Source of the DNA: Pseudoneurospora amorphoporcata
Lineage: Eukaryota; Ascomycota; Sordariomycetes; Sordariales; Sordariaceae
NCBI GenBank assembly: GCA_033297205.1
Contig: MU859099.1
Span: 163,878-227,877 of the forward strand
Length of the DNA: 64,000 nucleotides
Direction of reading: 5' to 3'
Below are positions 33,491-44,779 of the stretch, piece by piece (position 1 is the first letter of the stretch; each line of letters opens with the position of its first letter). The translations under genes were made by a program, and so were the position numbers. Under the pieces are notes generated by a model, which did not search any database, had not been told where the DNA came from, and saw only the letters and a list, made by a program, of their open reading frames with translations.

Positions 33491-35369
33491 TTTTCTCCTC
33501 GAAAGAAAACTTTGCCACCACCCGGCATCAAATCATGTGTTTTTATGTGCGTTTCTTTCAGGCCTTGTACAATCGTGGGCGAGTGTCCAGCCTCAATTAC
33601 CTTGCAAAGCGCGTTCGTTGTTGTTTTGGGGAAAAAATCGCCATGGCGCCTTGGCGCCAAATTTGCCAAGAATTTAACGCAGGCAGCCCGCTCGTAGGCT
33701 GCAGCGCATAGCCAACCCTAACCCGCCTTTTCGTGTCGCTTTCATCGCTTTGTGTTTACACCCCCTTACCTTCAGCTCGATTCTGGCTGACCACTGGGTC
33801 CGAGCTACTATCGATCCTTGACTTTAGGGTACTGTTTTCCAGATTTGTCATTTCGATATACTTTATTCGGAATTTAACTTAGTACTATAGTAGTTAAAGA
33901 AGATCTCAGCACCTTGGGGGGAGGTCAAGTCCGGGTGTATATATCACTCCTTCCTGCCAGTGCCAGCCCAGTCAGTGCGCACTGCCCACCATCGGCATCT
34001 TTTCGCGGCTGGTGACTGGTGTTGACCTGAAAAATTCCCCGCAAAAAAATCTAAATCCGACGCGGAACAAAGATGCCATCAGTTAGTTCCCTTTTTTTCC
34101 AGCTTCTTCTTCTTGCTGATTTGATGGCCATCGGTATTCAGTGCTCATTACATATCGTCAAAGTAGCAGACTACGGCCCCTGCCCTTACATTGCTTACAA
34201 AGAAAACGAAACGAAAACTGCTGGGAGATAGATGATGGATAACACGGCTTGCTTTTTGAACTCGACGAGCGGAGCACGGAGCAGATATTTTGGTTGTATT
34301 CCTGGGGCCTGGTAGGGAGGAGTGCGTACGTTCAAGTTTTCAACACTCACGTGCTTTTTACGCAATGTTGCGTGTGTCCTGTAGGCTGGGGATTGAGGAT
34401 TCAGGACTGGCTAACAAACTTTGAAATTTTGTTTGTCTTGTGTTGACAGGTCTGCGCATGCTATGGTTGTCTTGGGTACACGCCTGTCAGTCTGTCACGG
34501 AGTTGATTCGGGGCGGGGGGGAGGATGATTGTCGGTTTGTCGATTGCCTACCTACTAACCCGGGGGAGATCAAGAGAGGGGGAGATAGAGAGAGAGACAG
34601 GAGAAGGCTGGCTGGTTGTTGACGACGAAACTGCCCGACCTAGGGGCGTGAGTACCGATGCGCCGGCTCCGGCTCCGACGAGTGTCGAGAGGATGAAGAG
34701 GGTGTTGCGGGTGTAGTGATGTGGGAGGCCCGCATGGGGTGGAACTGGGCGGGGAGAAATATGTTCAGTTGTTTTGAGGAGGCTGTGTTTGGAGGCTTTG
34801 GAGGAACTCTGGCACATTGGGAATGGGAGTTTGGATGTGGTGAAGGATATATGGTGAGGGCTATGGGGGAAGGTGTGGAAGGTGAGTGAGGTGCAGTGAG
34901 GATTGCACCACCTGGCCATTTGTAAGCCAACAATGTAGCTTTTTAAGATACCTTTGGAAGGTGGAAGAGGCCTCAAAGCTGGCAATGAGGGTTGTCTTCT
35001 CGCGCGGAACGGGCGATGCAGGACGTGGGGGCGACGCCACAGCCCACGGGACCTACAGGCCGGAGCTATCTGTAGCTGTTAGTGACCTCGGGAAATTCTT
35101 CGCATCCCCTCCGAAACCGATCACGTACCTCTACAGACTTTGTTCCTTCGAGTTTGCAAACACGAATAACGAAAAGCCCGACACCGGGCAACACGGAGCG
35201 ACTGAGAGGACCTGGGTCTCATTCCGATCTGGCATTCGGCCTCCTTTGGCAAACAACAACATTACAGTCATTCGTCCGCGAGCCATTGGTCGTCGTGGGA
35301 CGTGGGCGTGGCGTACCTAAGCGAAGGGCCTCAAATCCCTTCAAACCACAGCAGAGTGCCTGCCTGACC
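33491..35369. other. Intergenic; start of gene-poor block
   Basis: The first 250 bp are the MutY promoter, with palindrome TTGGCGCCAA at 33651-33660 and AACCCTAACCC at 33714-33724. The remainder has one weak candidate ORF (34548-34817, minus) and nothing else I can support. Confidence 0.55.
34548..34817 (-). CDS. Possible small membrane protein (weak)
   Basis: An 89-aa reading frame from ATG at 34817 with one hydrophobic segment (NTLFILSTLVGAGAGASVLT), long enough to span a membrane, flanked by Ser/Thr/Pro-rich sequence. No family recognised, no splice evidence and no conserved neighbour. The segment is the only reason to list it; it may be a chance ORF. Confidence 0.22.
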   Translation of the reverse strand: MCQSSSKASKHSLLKTTEHISPRPVPPHAGLPHHYTRNTLFILSTLVGAGAGASVLTPLGRAVSSSTTSQPSPVSLSISPSLDLPRVSR

Positions 35370-35737
35370 ATGGGCTCAGAGCCTCAGGGGCCGGCACCTG
35401 GAGGCTCCTTGGCATCAGCCAGTCACCCAGCCGCTTTGCCCCCTCTGATCAGCCAGCACATGGCCCCCAGACAACGGGATCGCTCAACTACAAGGCTTGA
35501 AGATCCGGTTAGTTCCCACACCATTTGATCAAGGACATTCGATAAGAACATGGGGTGCTGCTACAGGACCCGCCAAGTGACTTGCAAGACGCCAAAGCTG
35601 GTTTGACAAAGCTCTTGCGCGAGGTTTCAATACTGCGTGAAATCATCAGGAATGCAACTTCACTGCCTCCGCCCCTAGCAAAAACACCCCCAAAGAACGT
35701 TCTTGCTACCCTCAACCCCTTGGAAGCATCTCAATAG
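35370..35737 (+). CDS. Short two-exon ORF, N-terminal part of a decayed C2H2 family member
   Basis: Model join(35370..35507,35567..35737): a 46-codon first exon (MGSEPQGPAPGGS...), a 59-nt phase-0 intron (GTTAGT...CTACAG), then 56 codons with a leucine-patterned helix (LTKLLREVSILREII) ending EASQ-TAG. First-exon length and phase match the C2H2 genes at 51823 (46 codons) and 59068 (47 codons). Open-looking sequence continues in frame after the TAG (YSPVTGDGDVSGPFGFDVEN), so the stop may be a mutation (CAG to TAG). Finger remnants follow within 100 bp. It could be expressed as a 102-aa fingerless product or be dead. Confidence 0.4.
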
Positions 35738-35831
35738 CGTTACTCGCCTGTCACAGGCGATGGGGACGTTAGTGGCCCTTTTGGTTTTGATGTCGAGAAC
35801 AGTCCCTCAGAAGAGGTAAATGCTCACCCTA

Positions 35832-36020
35832 TGCCAAACGGCCTGCAAGGCTAGACGATATTTTCACTGGCAAACCACATAAGGACCATCTGACAGGTTC
35901 CCAACTGTAGCAGGTAAGTTTGCAAGCGAGAAGAAGTTTCACCGAAGGGACAACCTGATGAGGCACATTGCGAATTTCTACGTCAAGAAGATCGCTGCAA
36001 GTTCCTGCTCCTGGGGCTAA
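35832..36020 (+). pseudogene. Fossil pair of C2H2 fingers
   Basis: In one frame the remnant reads a Cys pair (CQTACKA), RRYFHWQ where relatives have RDFxRH, a stop, and then FPTVAGKFASEKKFHRRDNL followed by MRHIANFYVKK. This aligns with finger 2 of the gene at 39103 (FHCSVTTCKYAEEKMFTRKD then NLKRHLKHVHK). The zinc-ligand cysteines and the final His are gone (His to Tyr, a C-to-T change). It lies directly downstream of the two-exon ORF at 35370. Confidence 0.65.
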
Positions 36021-38899
36021 AGCCGGAAGAGGGAGTGGAAGGGGTTGGGAACCAACGAAGTAAAGAGATACCCCAAGGCTCGAAATTCATTGGCGACATG
36101 CGGACATGGAGTTCATGGGTTTCAGAGTCAGCGACCGGGAGAGCAACCACATCACGAATCGGGTCATCGACGAATTCAATGGCCTCTCGCCGTGAGAGCA
36201 GCAGCAAGGGACATGTATTATTATATCGACTACATCGGAGTTAACGGTTGACGTTTTATTTCACTTCCTTCTCCGATATATCTGCTCCCTTGTACACTTC
36301 CATTCTCCAACATAGGAATGGCAGAAAATGCTTGCGCTATAGTATTCAATGGACCTGATAAGGGGTGCCAACCCGACAGTTAGGAAGATTTTGCGTTACT
36401 GACGGGACAATGGTCTCATTCTTACGTGCACCTACCTATCTTCACGCAGGTAAGCTGTGCGTGCCATACAGTGCGGCTGGCGGGACATTCACGGCACCTT
36501 ACCAAGGAGCTGACTTCGCTGCCGGCCCAAGCCGGCGGCTCAAGTCAACCACACTTCCATCAAAACAACGGATGGAATATGCAAGAGATATCTCAGATGA
36601 GGGTCTAGATCCTACTGGACGACAAATACCTAAGCATAGAGGTACCGTATGCAAGACGGACCGGGATATCGTTCTCCGACGAAGCTGTGTGCGCTGGTCA
36701 CAAGCGGCAGACTGCGTGATCGAAGATGACTCACTAAAGGCGTGTGAAGGCCCGCGTTAAGATGCTCTTGGGATAATAACCGTGTTGCTTTTTTTCCCTT
36801 TAAAATTGCATTTAACGCCCACATTACCTATACTGGCCAATTACGTCTGCAGAAGAAGGACATTCGCGCCAACTCTGGCTTCAACGGGGCATTCCGGCCT
36901 CTCAGCAAGCAACATAATTGGTCGCGGCTTGTGAGATATATCCTATTTGAGCGAGAAAAAACGGGCAGCTGCACTTATGAAACAGTAAACCGTCATTAAG
37001 GCAGGCTAAGGTAGGACTTGACCACGTCGTAGGTACTTATGTTGACGGTTAATCTCCAGCTGCAATCCTGCAACATTAAGGCAGCGTTAAGGTAGGCAAA
37101 GACTTTGGCTGCAAGATGAAACGATGTGCTTACCTACGTAACATCCTCTTTCTACCTTTCTTCTTTCCTCCTCTTTCTTCCTCCATCATCACCATCTTTT
37201 TTATCATCGCCACTACTTTTCCGTTCCTATCATCGCCATCCTTCTCATCGTCACTTCAATAGTAGATATCATTTGGAAATAGCCTCATCCATTATCTCAG
37301 TAGGCTTTGATGCGACGGCCATCCCCTATATTTATAGGAGGTTGGGTTGTGCTTAACCGTAGTTCTTAACGCACTCTAGCTCGATTTTGAGACGTAGCAC
37401 GTTAAGAACTACAGTTAAGGATTTCGAAGATTCTAGCCTTCTAATTGGTCAGATCGAGGATTTGAGGTAAGTGCAGGTGGTTGCAGGTAATTGCAGGGTG
37501 TGCATAAAAAGTAAGGTTTTTGAGCCGAATACGAAAAACTGCAGTAGTACAGTAGTACGTCCTATATACAAAATCTCAACCTGGGAACGTACTAACGTGT
37601 AGCCGAACAAACCTTTAGTCTACCTTCCTTAGTCTACCTTCCGCCATCCACTTTTTCAATAAAGAGGCCCTGGGGGAAAAGGATACCTCGGCGCCTAGAA
37701 GCCCTCCGGTCTACTGCTAAAAAGGGGGCTTAGATAGTACCTGTAGGTAGGTAGTTGCAGTTGACTTAAGAACCCAGCGTCTCAGCCTTCTTTGCACCAA
37801 AACTCTTAAACTGGTTAAAAGTTTTCACAGCAGACCTGAATACGTCTTGGGTAAGTCTCTGATAGCGGAAGTAAGCTGTGAAGTTTTCTAATACCGGTAC
37901 GTCAATCTTGTAAGGGGTACTGGGTGTGGTGCGGAAGAAGGCAGGCTGTGGACGGGGATTCAAAAACCGAGAGGCCCAAGAGAATGGTAGAAAACTCAAC
38001 GGGAGCGGAAATTGGCTCAGGGCTTGGCGTGCTTCCCGAAATATGATACATCGACTTGAAGATTGTGGCGCACCCTAACAATCGAAATATACCCCTGAAT
38101 AGCATACATGTACCTCGGTAGGTACCTTAGGTGGTAATAAAATTCGCTTGTGCAGGTTCACCAACAAACCGCTTATTGCACAACCCTTCTTCGCAACCTC
38201 AACACCAGTCGCCGCTGCCGTTGTGCCATGGCCATGCGAATGGGAATGTCCATGAGATGGAATGATCGTGCAAGTGATTGTTCCATACTACCACCTATTT
38301 GGCTCCCGATATGAAGGATAGGCAATTCGCTTTCCAGATCCTTAAGTGTGTTATAGCTTCCTGTAGCCTACTCGTACGGTGGGGAGGAGGCGTTTCTATG
38401 TAGGTCTGACGTGTAGCTGGCTGGCTTCCATGCAGCCTTGGAAATGCCCCGAGTCTCAAGGACCAATGACATGATCAGCCTCTCCGTTCACCCACATCGG
38501 GGAATGAGCGATGGGCCGGTCGGTCATACTACTCCTAGATGTTGGTCTCGGGGCGTCAAGGGTCAATATCTTCTTCCATGTCCGGACTAACGGAGTTCAA
38601 CATGAGCGCGCAAGCATCCGTCGATGACCTTCGCGGATGAGACGGAAGTAGAGGTAGTTGGAGGTTCTTAAGTTGAGACTGATGGCCTCCCAAAGGAATA
38701 TTCAGTTTGTTTCGTCGAGTATTAAAGGCCCAGTTTCCTTTATTCTCCTCACGAGGCTCTTTTTCATCATGATATTGCCTTTTGTCCTCACCCATCGATC
38801 CGTTCTCCGTCGCCGAAGGTTTCTCAAACTGGCAAGACCAAAACACAATCTTTTGTCCCCCCCTCATTACACTCATTTGCCTGCGTCATTACGAGCACC
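36021..38899. other. Intergenic, includes a long hairpin
   Basis: About 2.9 kb with only short unconserved ORFs. An imperfect inverted repeat (20-bp arms) lies at 37352-37419. TAGGTA-type motifs occur near 37030, 37743 and 38118. Sequences like ttaaggcag.ttaaggtagg repeat near 37000 and 37078. Confidence 0.5.
37352..37419. repeat. Inverted repeat, 20-bp arms
   Basis: The left arm CTTAACCGTAGTTCTTAACG (37352-37371) is the reverse complement of the right arm at 37400-37419 with one mismatch and a 28-nt spacer. It would form a stable hairpin. It could be the core of a small transposon or a relic. Confidence 0.8.
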
Positions 38900-39606
38900 A
38901 TGGACAACTCTGCTTCTCCGGAAAACGTACGTTGTTGTCATGTCCACCTATGTCTTTCCATGAGCTTGTTCACCCTCGTTTTGTTAGGTCTTGAAACGGG
39001 TGTTCATTCTATGTCTGAACACGGCTGCTTTCAAGTCCTGACGAACAGTGTTATGCAATTCTTTGGTTGATTAGGGTTACCCATTGCTAACCACCAAAGC
39101 AGCTCATCCAGAACCACAATCATGATGGATGCGTGGACCCTAGGCTCCTTTTGCTAGATTCTGGTTCCCAAGGCACAGAGACAGTTGCTGGGAACAACTC
39201 AACCAGCACAGAGCCCGCCGACGATGCCAATCCTCCCGATGCCTCGAGCCTCGCTAACCGCGAGGGCCAACCAACCTCATCTTCAACCTCGGCACCAACT
39301 CTCGAAAGCCCCGGCAGACTCGACTGGATCAACCACGGGTCCCAACCCATCAGCACCACGCTTCAGGGCTTTACCTGTGCCGTGTGTGGTACCGTAAGAT
39401 CGCAGAATACCTCTAAGAGAGACTTTGAGCGTCACGAGGAAAGCAGGGGCCACCTAGAGAAAACCGGAAAAACCGAAGCAGAAAGCGGAGCAAAGCGTTT
39501 CCATTGCTCCGTCACGACCTGCAAATATGCGGAAGAGAAAATGTTCACTCGGAAGGACAACTTGAAGAGACATCTCAAGCATGTACACAAGATTATGCAG
39601 GAGTAG
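38900..39606 (+). CDS. C2H2 zinc-finger protein, two C-terminal fingers
   Basis: CDS join(38900..38926,39103..39606), 176 aa. The first exon is nine codons (MDNSASPEN) and the intron is phase 0 (GTACGT donor, GCTAAC branch, AAAGCAG acceptor; the acceptor three bases earlier is equally possible). The middle is low-complexity Ser/Thr/Pro. Finger 1 is C101-x2-C104-x15-H120-x5-H126 with SKRDFERH; finger 2 is C144-x4-C149-x16-H166-x4-H171 with TRKDNLKRH. All eight ligands are intact. The HDGCVDP at the start of exon 2 matches YHGCVNP in the 59-kb gene, showing shared descent outside the fingers. DNA binding is inferred; the target is unknown. Confidence 0.68.
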
Positions 39607-41817
39607 GGGAAGTTTGATGACGGCCGAGACTCGGGAGCTGATGGAGTTTTGGTAAAAAGACAGGAAGTTCAAGGCAGATTTTGGTATGGTAGATTGATAG
39701 GATGATCTTCTGACATTTCCAATGCACCCACAAGACATACAGATCAACAAAATGTTAAAAGGTACCCATATTGTCGAGTGTCCAAGGTGAGTTGCACTGG
39801 TCGTTCACCTCGTGATTTTGCCCAGCTTCCCCACAGGCTTCTCGCACTAACAATTTCCCCTGTGCGCTGCCCATTAGCGACCGGACTCGGTTCGAAGTCA
39901 ACAGGCTTCATCGTAGGTGCTAGCGCTTTAGATGATAATGGAAGTGCTTAGATCCAACAAGAATGCCCGCAACGAGTAGAAATGATCTGGCGAGAACCGA
40001 GACGACGACGGCGAGGAATATCGCAATGTTGTGCTGTCGAAGTCGCTTGGTCCGAGTGATCTGCACGTCAGGCTGGCGCCAAGGGGGGGAAAAGAGGCCA
40101 AAGCCATATGTTTCACAAATGTTAAGCCAGTAGTGACCGGCGAACCTGTGCCTATCACCCCTTAACTTGGTGTAACAAAAAACAGCGCAGATTTCTGTTA
40201 GGGTCAGTTATGATCCAAACATCTGCAACCAACTTACGCATCGCCTTATGTAAACCCATACAACGGATCACACGTTACATGAAACCGCTGTGTAGCCTGA
40301 TATGTGCACCTGGAATCCCGCACACCTTTCCTTATTTCTTCCCAGTTTCTCTCGCAAAAGAAGAATGGCGGCAACGACCATCTCTCGACCTTGATCCATC
40401 GCTTGCCCGTGACTCCCATCCCGTTCTCCATTTATCAACAGAACTTACCCGCCGTTCACTCTTCTGTCGCGATCTCGCCATACCAACGACCGAACCACGA
40501 TGCGATGCCTTGACGGGACGCAATCATGACGCCATAGGATTGCTCGACACCGCAACTAGGGTGAACGACGAGTAAGAGAAGAAGAGGTGGAAACGTTGAA
40601 AAAGAGTCTTTTTGAATTTGAACCGCGAACTGAATTCGGCAAACAAGAGATGGAGAGAACTTAGGAATACATTGAGCCGGACACCCTGTCCATCGCGGAC
40701 TTTCGCTACCTCGATACCACGCTCGCATTGACAAGCCTCCGATGCCCGGAACCCAGGTGACATCGACGAGACTCGCGCGTCAAGCACCGGCACAAATGCC
40801 CAAATGACCGGCTTCCGATGTGGCATTCGAGTTCGGGCCTAGTGGATAAGGGGCAGCTATCATCGGGTAGTGTTCTCGCTGGATGAGGTCAAAGAGGGGT
40901 CCATCGCGGTGCTGGAGTGGGATTTCACGGCAAGGTCGAAAATGAACCGACGACGAACAGACCGAGACTGGATAATTAAGTAAAGAGGCGAATCGGGAAC
41001 AAGTGAACCGAGAAGCCGGTAGCGGACGACGACCGATGGCTTGCCAGGAAGCAGGCAATGACATTGAGTGAGGCCATCGCTGTCCACTGCGATGACTTAT
41101 TTTCCGCCTCTCGAAGGCAATGCAGCCCATGCTTCCGAGTTCCGAGGGAACGAGTGGGTTGGCAATCATGGAGCTCGACGAGCATTCGAAGCGAAAAGGC
41201 ACGCAACCCTTCAAAGACAGATTACTACACGGAGAACAAGGTAGGTGAATGTACGGTGATCACTGTATTACGACAACAGACAGTCTCGCCAAGGGCAATC
41301 ATCACGGTATAAACGGCCCCCATCCAGCCTTTCCAGGATTTTCAGTGAGCAATGTGGATGCCACGGATGAAACCAATGACGAATTACTTCAAGCACAACT
41401 TTGCCTCTTGGTTGTTCCGAAGAATACGGCTGGTCCTTTCCTCTTAGGACGTGCAAATGGGATACTTTGGGGAAGGAAAGATGCGGAGGTGGGAACTTGC
41501 AATTTTGAGAGATTCCGGGCAACGTTCCGGAACCGACCCAGGCTCCGATGCAATGTCCTACACCATAGCAACCTGGGTTTTTGGAAGTGAAGAAGGTGCT
41601 GCGGCAACATCGGAAGTTACAAACCGCACACTCCCGCTCAAGGAAAGAAAGGCCCGGGAGACTTCAGATAGTGACGATTGTTCATACATAAGGGGACCCC
41701 AAACACGAACCGAACGAATGCAACAGCGCGATCCCATGTTGCTCAACATCACATACGGGCATTTTTCTCGACTCATCGATTCCCGAGTATTCATTGCCTT
41801 ATTTATTGCCGAACTCA
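39607..41817. other. Intergenic, no supported gene
   Basis: 2.2 kb. A stretch near 39849-39900 (cactaacaatttcccc.. then gcgaccggactcgg) resembles one near 53042-53075 downstream of the 51.8-kb C2H2 gene. The ORFs at 40210-40575 and 41249-41843 have no recognisable content. Confidence 0.45.
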
Positions 41818-43385
41818 ATGGATCTATCCGATATGTCAGATGATCAAGACTTCCAGAGTTCCGACCGGGACGTGGATGCTAGCGGCACGGGATTTTCCTC
41901 CGACATCACCGGTGACCCGGTCTTTTAGGCTGCTACCGACGAGAACCAAGATGTTAGACAATTTGGACAGACAATTCCGATCACCCGAGGCGCTGTATGT
42001 GCTTCGTTAATTCCACACCTACTCACTCACCTTCATACTTTCTCCCTCAGCTCCCTGTTGGATATAACATAGGTATATCCATTGTCAATTTAATCGGCTA
42101 ACTTTTGCCTCTTTCTATCCAGGACGGTCCGCAAAGCCAGACCACAGTCCCGGAGCCCGTAACGCATTTCCCGATGCCTTTCAACACGGATTCTAACACC
42201 GGGTACATGCTGCCTAACCAACCGTTAATTGCTAACCACCCTCCCCTCGATCTCACATCGACGTCCGCTACCTTCATAATGCCCTCTCACACGGATTATA
42301 ATACCGGATACATGCAGCCCTACCAACAGTCAATCACTGACTACTTTCCTTTCGACCCTACGTTTACGTCCGCTGCCCCGATAGTGCCTTTACCCATGCT
42401 CCCTAGGACGGATTATGATACCGGGTACATGCCACTCAACCAATCGTTTACTATTAGTCACTTTTCTCTCGACCCTACGTTCACGTCCGCTGCTCCGATA
42501 GTGCCTTCTCCCATATTCCCCAGACCGGATGATAATACCGGGTACATGCCGCCCAACCAACCGTCAACGGCCAGCCACACATGCCACGACTCTACATCCA
42601 CGCCCGCTGCCAACACCAGTGATCACTTCCACGAAGCTTCCCCCTCTGCCTCGGCCTCGGCCTCTTCCCCCACGGCCACAGCTAGCCAACCCATCAACAA
42701 CATTATCTCCCCCATCGAGGTCATCATCCACGACGACGTGGAAAGCCGTAAGTGCATCCCCTGCGGCGGCAAGACCTTTACGAGAACTTCCGACTACCTG
42801 AATCACTGTAAGCTTAACAAACACCTTACAAATGTCGCCCTAATGGCGGCGGGGCCTGCTCCTCTGCAGGGGCGCTTCTTTTGCCCCTACCCAACGTGCT
42901 GTTTCGCAGAGAAGAACGGGGGATACTTCACTCGAGACACATATCTGTGGAACCACGTCAACACGGCTCATAAGAACCAGACAACACGGCTTGATACATC
43001 CACGTCGGTTGCCAACAGCAGAGAAGACCACGTCCACAAAATTCCTTCCATCTCCGCCTCACCCTCTGGCTCTATAGGTGCCTCTGCGGCCACCATACAC
43101 GACGACGAGGCGGAAAGCCGCACGTGCACCACCTTCGGCGGCAGGATCTTCTCGTCAATTTACACCTACCGGGATCACTGCAATACGGACAAACACATTG
43201 CCAATGTCACTCTATTGACGGGCCGTCGTCCGGAATCAACTCCAAAGCGCTTCTTTTGCCCCTACCCAAATTGTGAGAAAGGGAGGAAAAGGTCGAGAGA
43301 CTGGAGAGAGGAGGGTTATGCCCACAAGAGTACTCTCAAACAACATATCAGGACTCGGCACAAGCATGAAGAGGATTTAAAGTGA
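41818..43385 (+). pseudogene. Four-finger C2H2 family member with internal stop and N-terminal tandem repeats
   Basis: Model join(41818..41994,42123..43385). Exon 1 (59 codons, phase-0 GTATGT donor) carries one in-frame TAG at 41926-41928; exon 2 is open to 43385. If translated from the ATG at 42172 it gives about 404 aa. Exon 2 holds four repeats of about 38-40 aa (core D-x-NTGYM-x-P-x-Q, then DPTFTSAAPIVP), then two finger pairs. Pair 1 is CIPC..H-x5-H and CPYPTC..H-x4-H. Pair 2 has CTTF in place of CxxC (one Cys lost) and CPYPNC..H-x4-H. The finger pair is duplicated within the gene. The stop could be a nonsense mutation, or the true start may be in exon 2, so dead or alive is not decided. 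Confidence 0.55.
42172..42600 (+). repeat. Coding tandem repeats, ~117-120 bp unit
   Basis: Four copies of a D-x-(N/D)TGYM-x-P unit; copies 2 and 3 share the longest DNA identity (ccctacgtt(t/c)acgtccgctg). They lie N-terminal to the fingers. Confidence 0.75.
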
Positions 43386-44779
43386 AGCTGGAGGGTCTGA
43401 ATGGGTGAGCTGGAACGAAGGGTGCAAAGCAAGATGACATGATGCGGAGAAACTGTTTACTGGGGAATTGATGCGAGGTTGAAGCCATGTATTCACAGGG
43501 GCAGGATAAGCAAAAGGCTAGGTACGTAGGTACCCAGACATTAGAGAAGAAGGATGGATTAGCGACGCAAAGGGAACAAGAAAGCAACCAGCGAACAGTA
43601 GACTCAAAGCGTTGTGCGAAAGAAGGAAGGAAGGAAGGTTGATGGGTTAGGTTGTCTCTGAGCTCATTCATACCATTCTTGTTTCATGGCCGTTCGGAAT
43701 GTACTACCAAGTGTGGTATTGTGTAAAGAGTTACCCTCTTTACCTAGGTACACAATGTTACTCGAAGTGAATGTTATCCAATGTGTACTGCCCTCTGGTA
43801 AAATACGCCTTCGCAGCCAGTACATCCAATGTGATTACGGTATCGCCTAGCGCCCCTTGCACTAAATGGAACACCGGCCACAGTACACTCTGTGCCTGAA
43901 ACGGCTGAACCCGCTCGGCAGCATCCGGATTGCTTCAAGGACAAGGCTTGCAGGTTCTTTTGTCCCTTGCAGGTCCTGGTCACAGCATGGCGTGGGTACG
44001 ATTGACCAATGAAAAGTCCGAATTGGTCCCCCGGCTTTCCTAATTTGTCAAGAGTCAGTCTGTGCCCGAGCGACACGCTAGAGGTAGTCTAGTAGGTAGC
44101 ATGCAAAGCTGGCTGTAACGTGCGAAACGTAGCGTTTCTTTGTTACCTACAAGCCGCAATGCCCGTCTTTGACCGAGCCACCTGCAGTTGTAGCTAGGTA
44201 CCTAGCTAGCCAGACAAGTGCATGTTTTATTGCGGCTTCGAAGGAAGGAGACGAGACGCAGGTTTAATTAATAAATAAAAGTCAGGTGTTATTATCGCTA
44301 TACTAGGTATCCTATTGATATGTTGAGAACACTACATAGGGGCAGAACCGCGACTGAGAAATTGAGAATATTACTAGACATTATCCTCCTCACCCGAGCT
44401 GAAAGACCTGAAAGACAAAACACGCTGCTCTGCAGCTCTGGAAGAAACCATAAGCAAGAGGGGGAAAAAAAGACAAGGAAAAAAAACAAGGAGAAAAAAA
44501 AAAAAAAAAAAAAAAAAAAAGAATAAAATACAAAAAAAATACAGAGAGAGTGGAGGGTGAACAGCCATATGAAACGAAACATATCTCCGAGTGTACGGTA
44601 ATCATCAAAGAATCCTGATTACTTGCAAGTTTAGATGTCCAATATCAGTGGTGCGTGCTGCAACACCTGTATGTAATCTGTACTAGGATCCAGACTTCCT
44701 TATCCTTGAACGTAGGGTACCCCGCCTGTATGCGACGTGAGTGACTCGCATCGATCTATCGCATCCACAGTGTTTCCTC
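43386..44779. other. Convergent intergenic with 18-bp palindrome and poly(A)
   Basis: It contains the perfect palindrome TAGCTAGGTACCTAGCTA at 44191-44208 and a poly(A) run at about 44494-44520. No gene. Confidence 0.6.

Noticed and set aside
31199..33724. CCCTAACCC motifs as telomere proximity
   Set aside because: Each is under two units and sits in a promoter; a telobox regulatory reading fits better than interstitial telomere.
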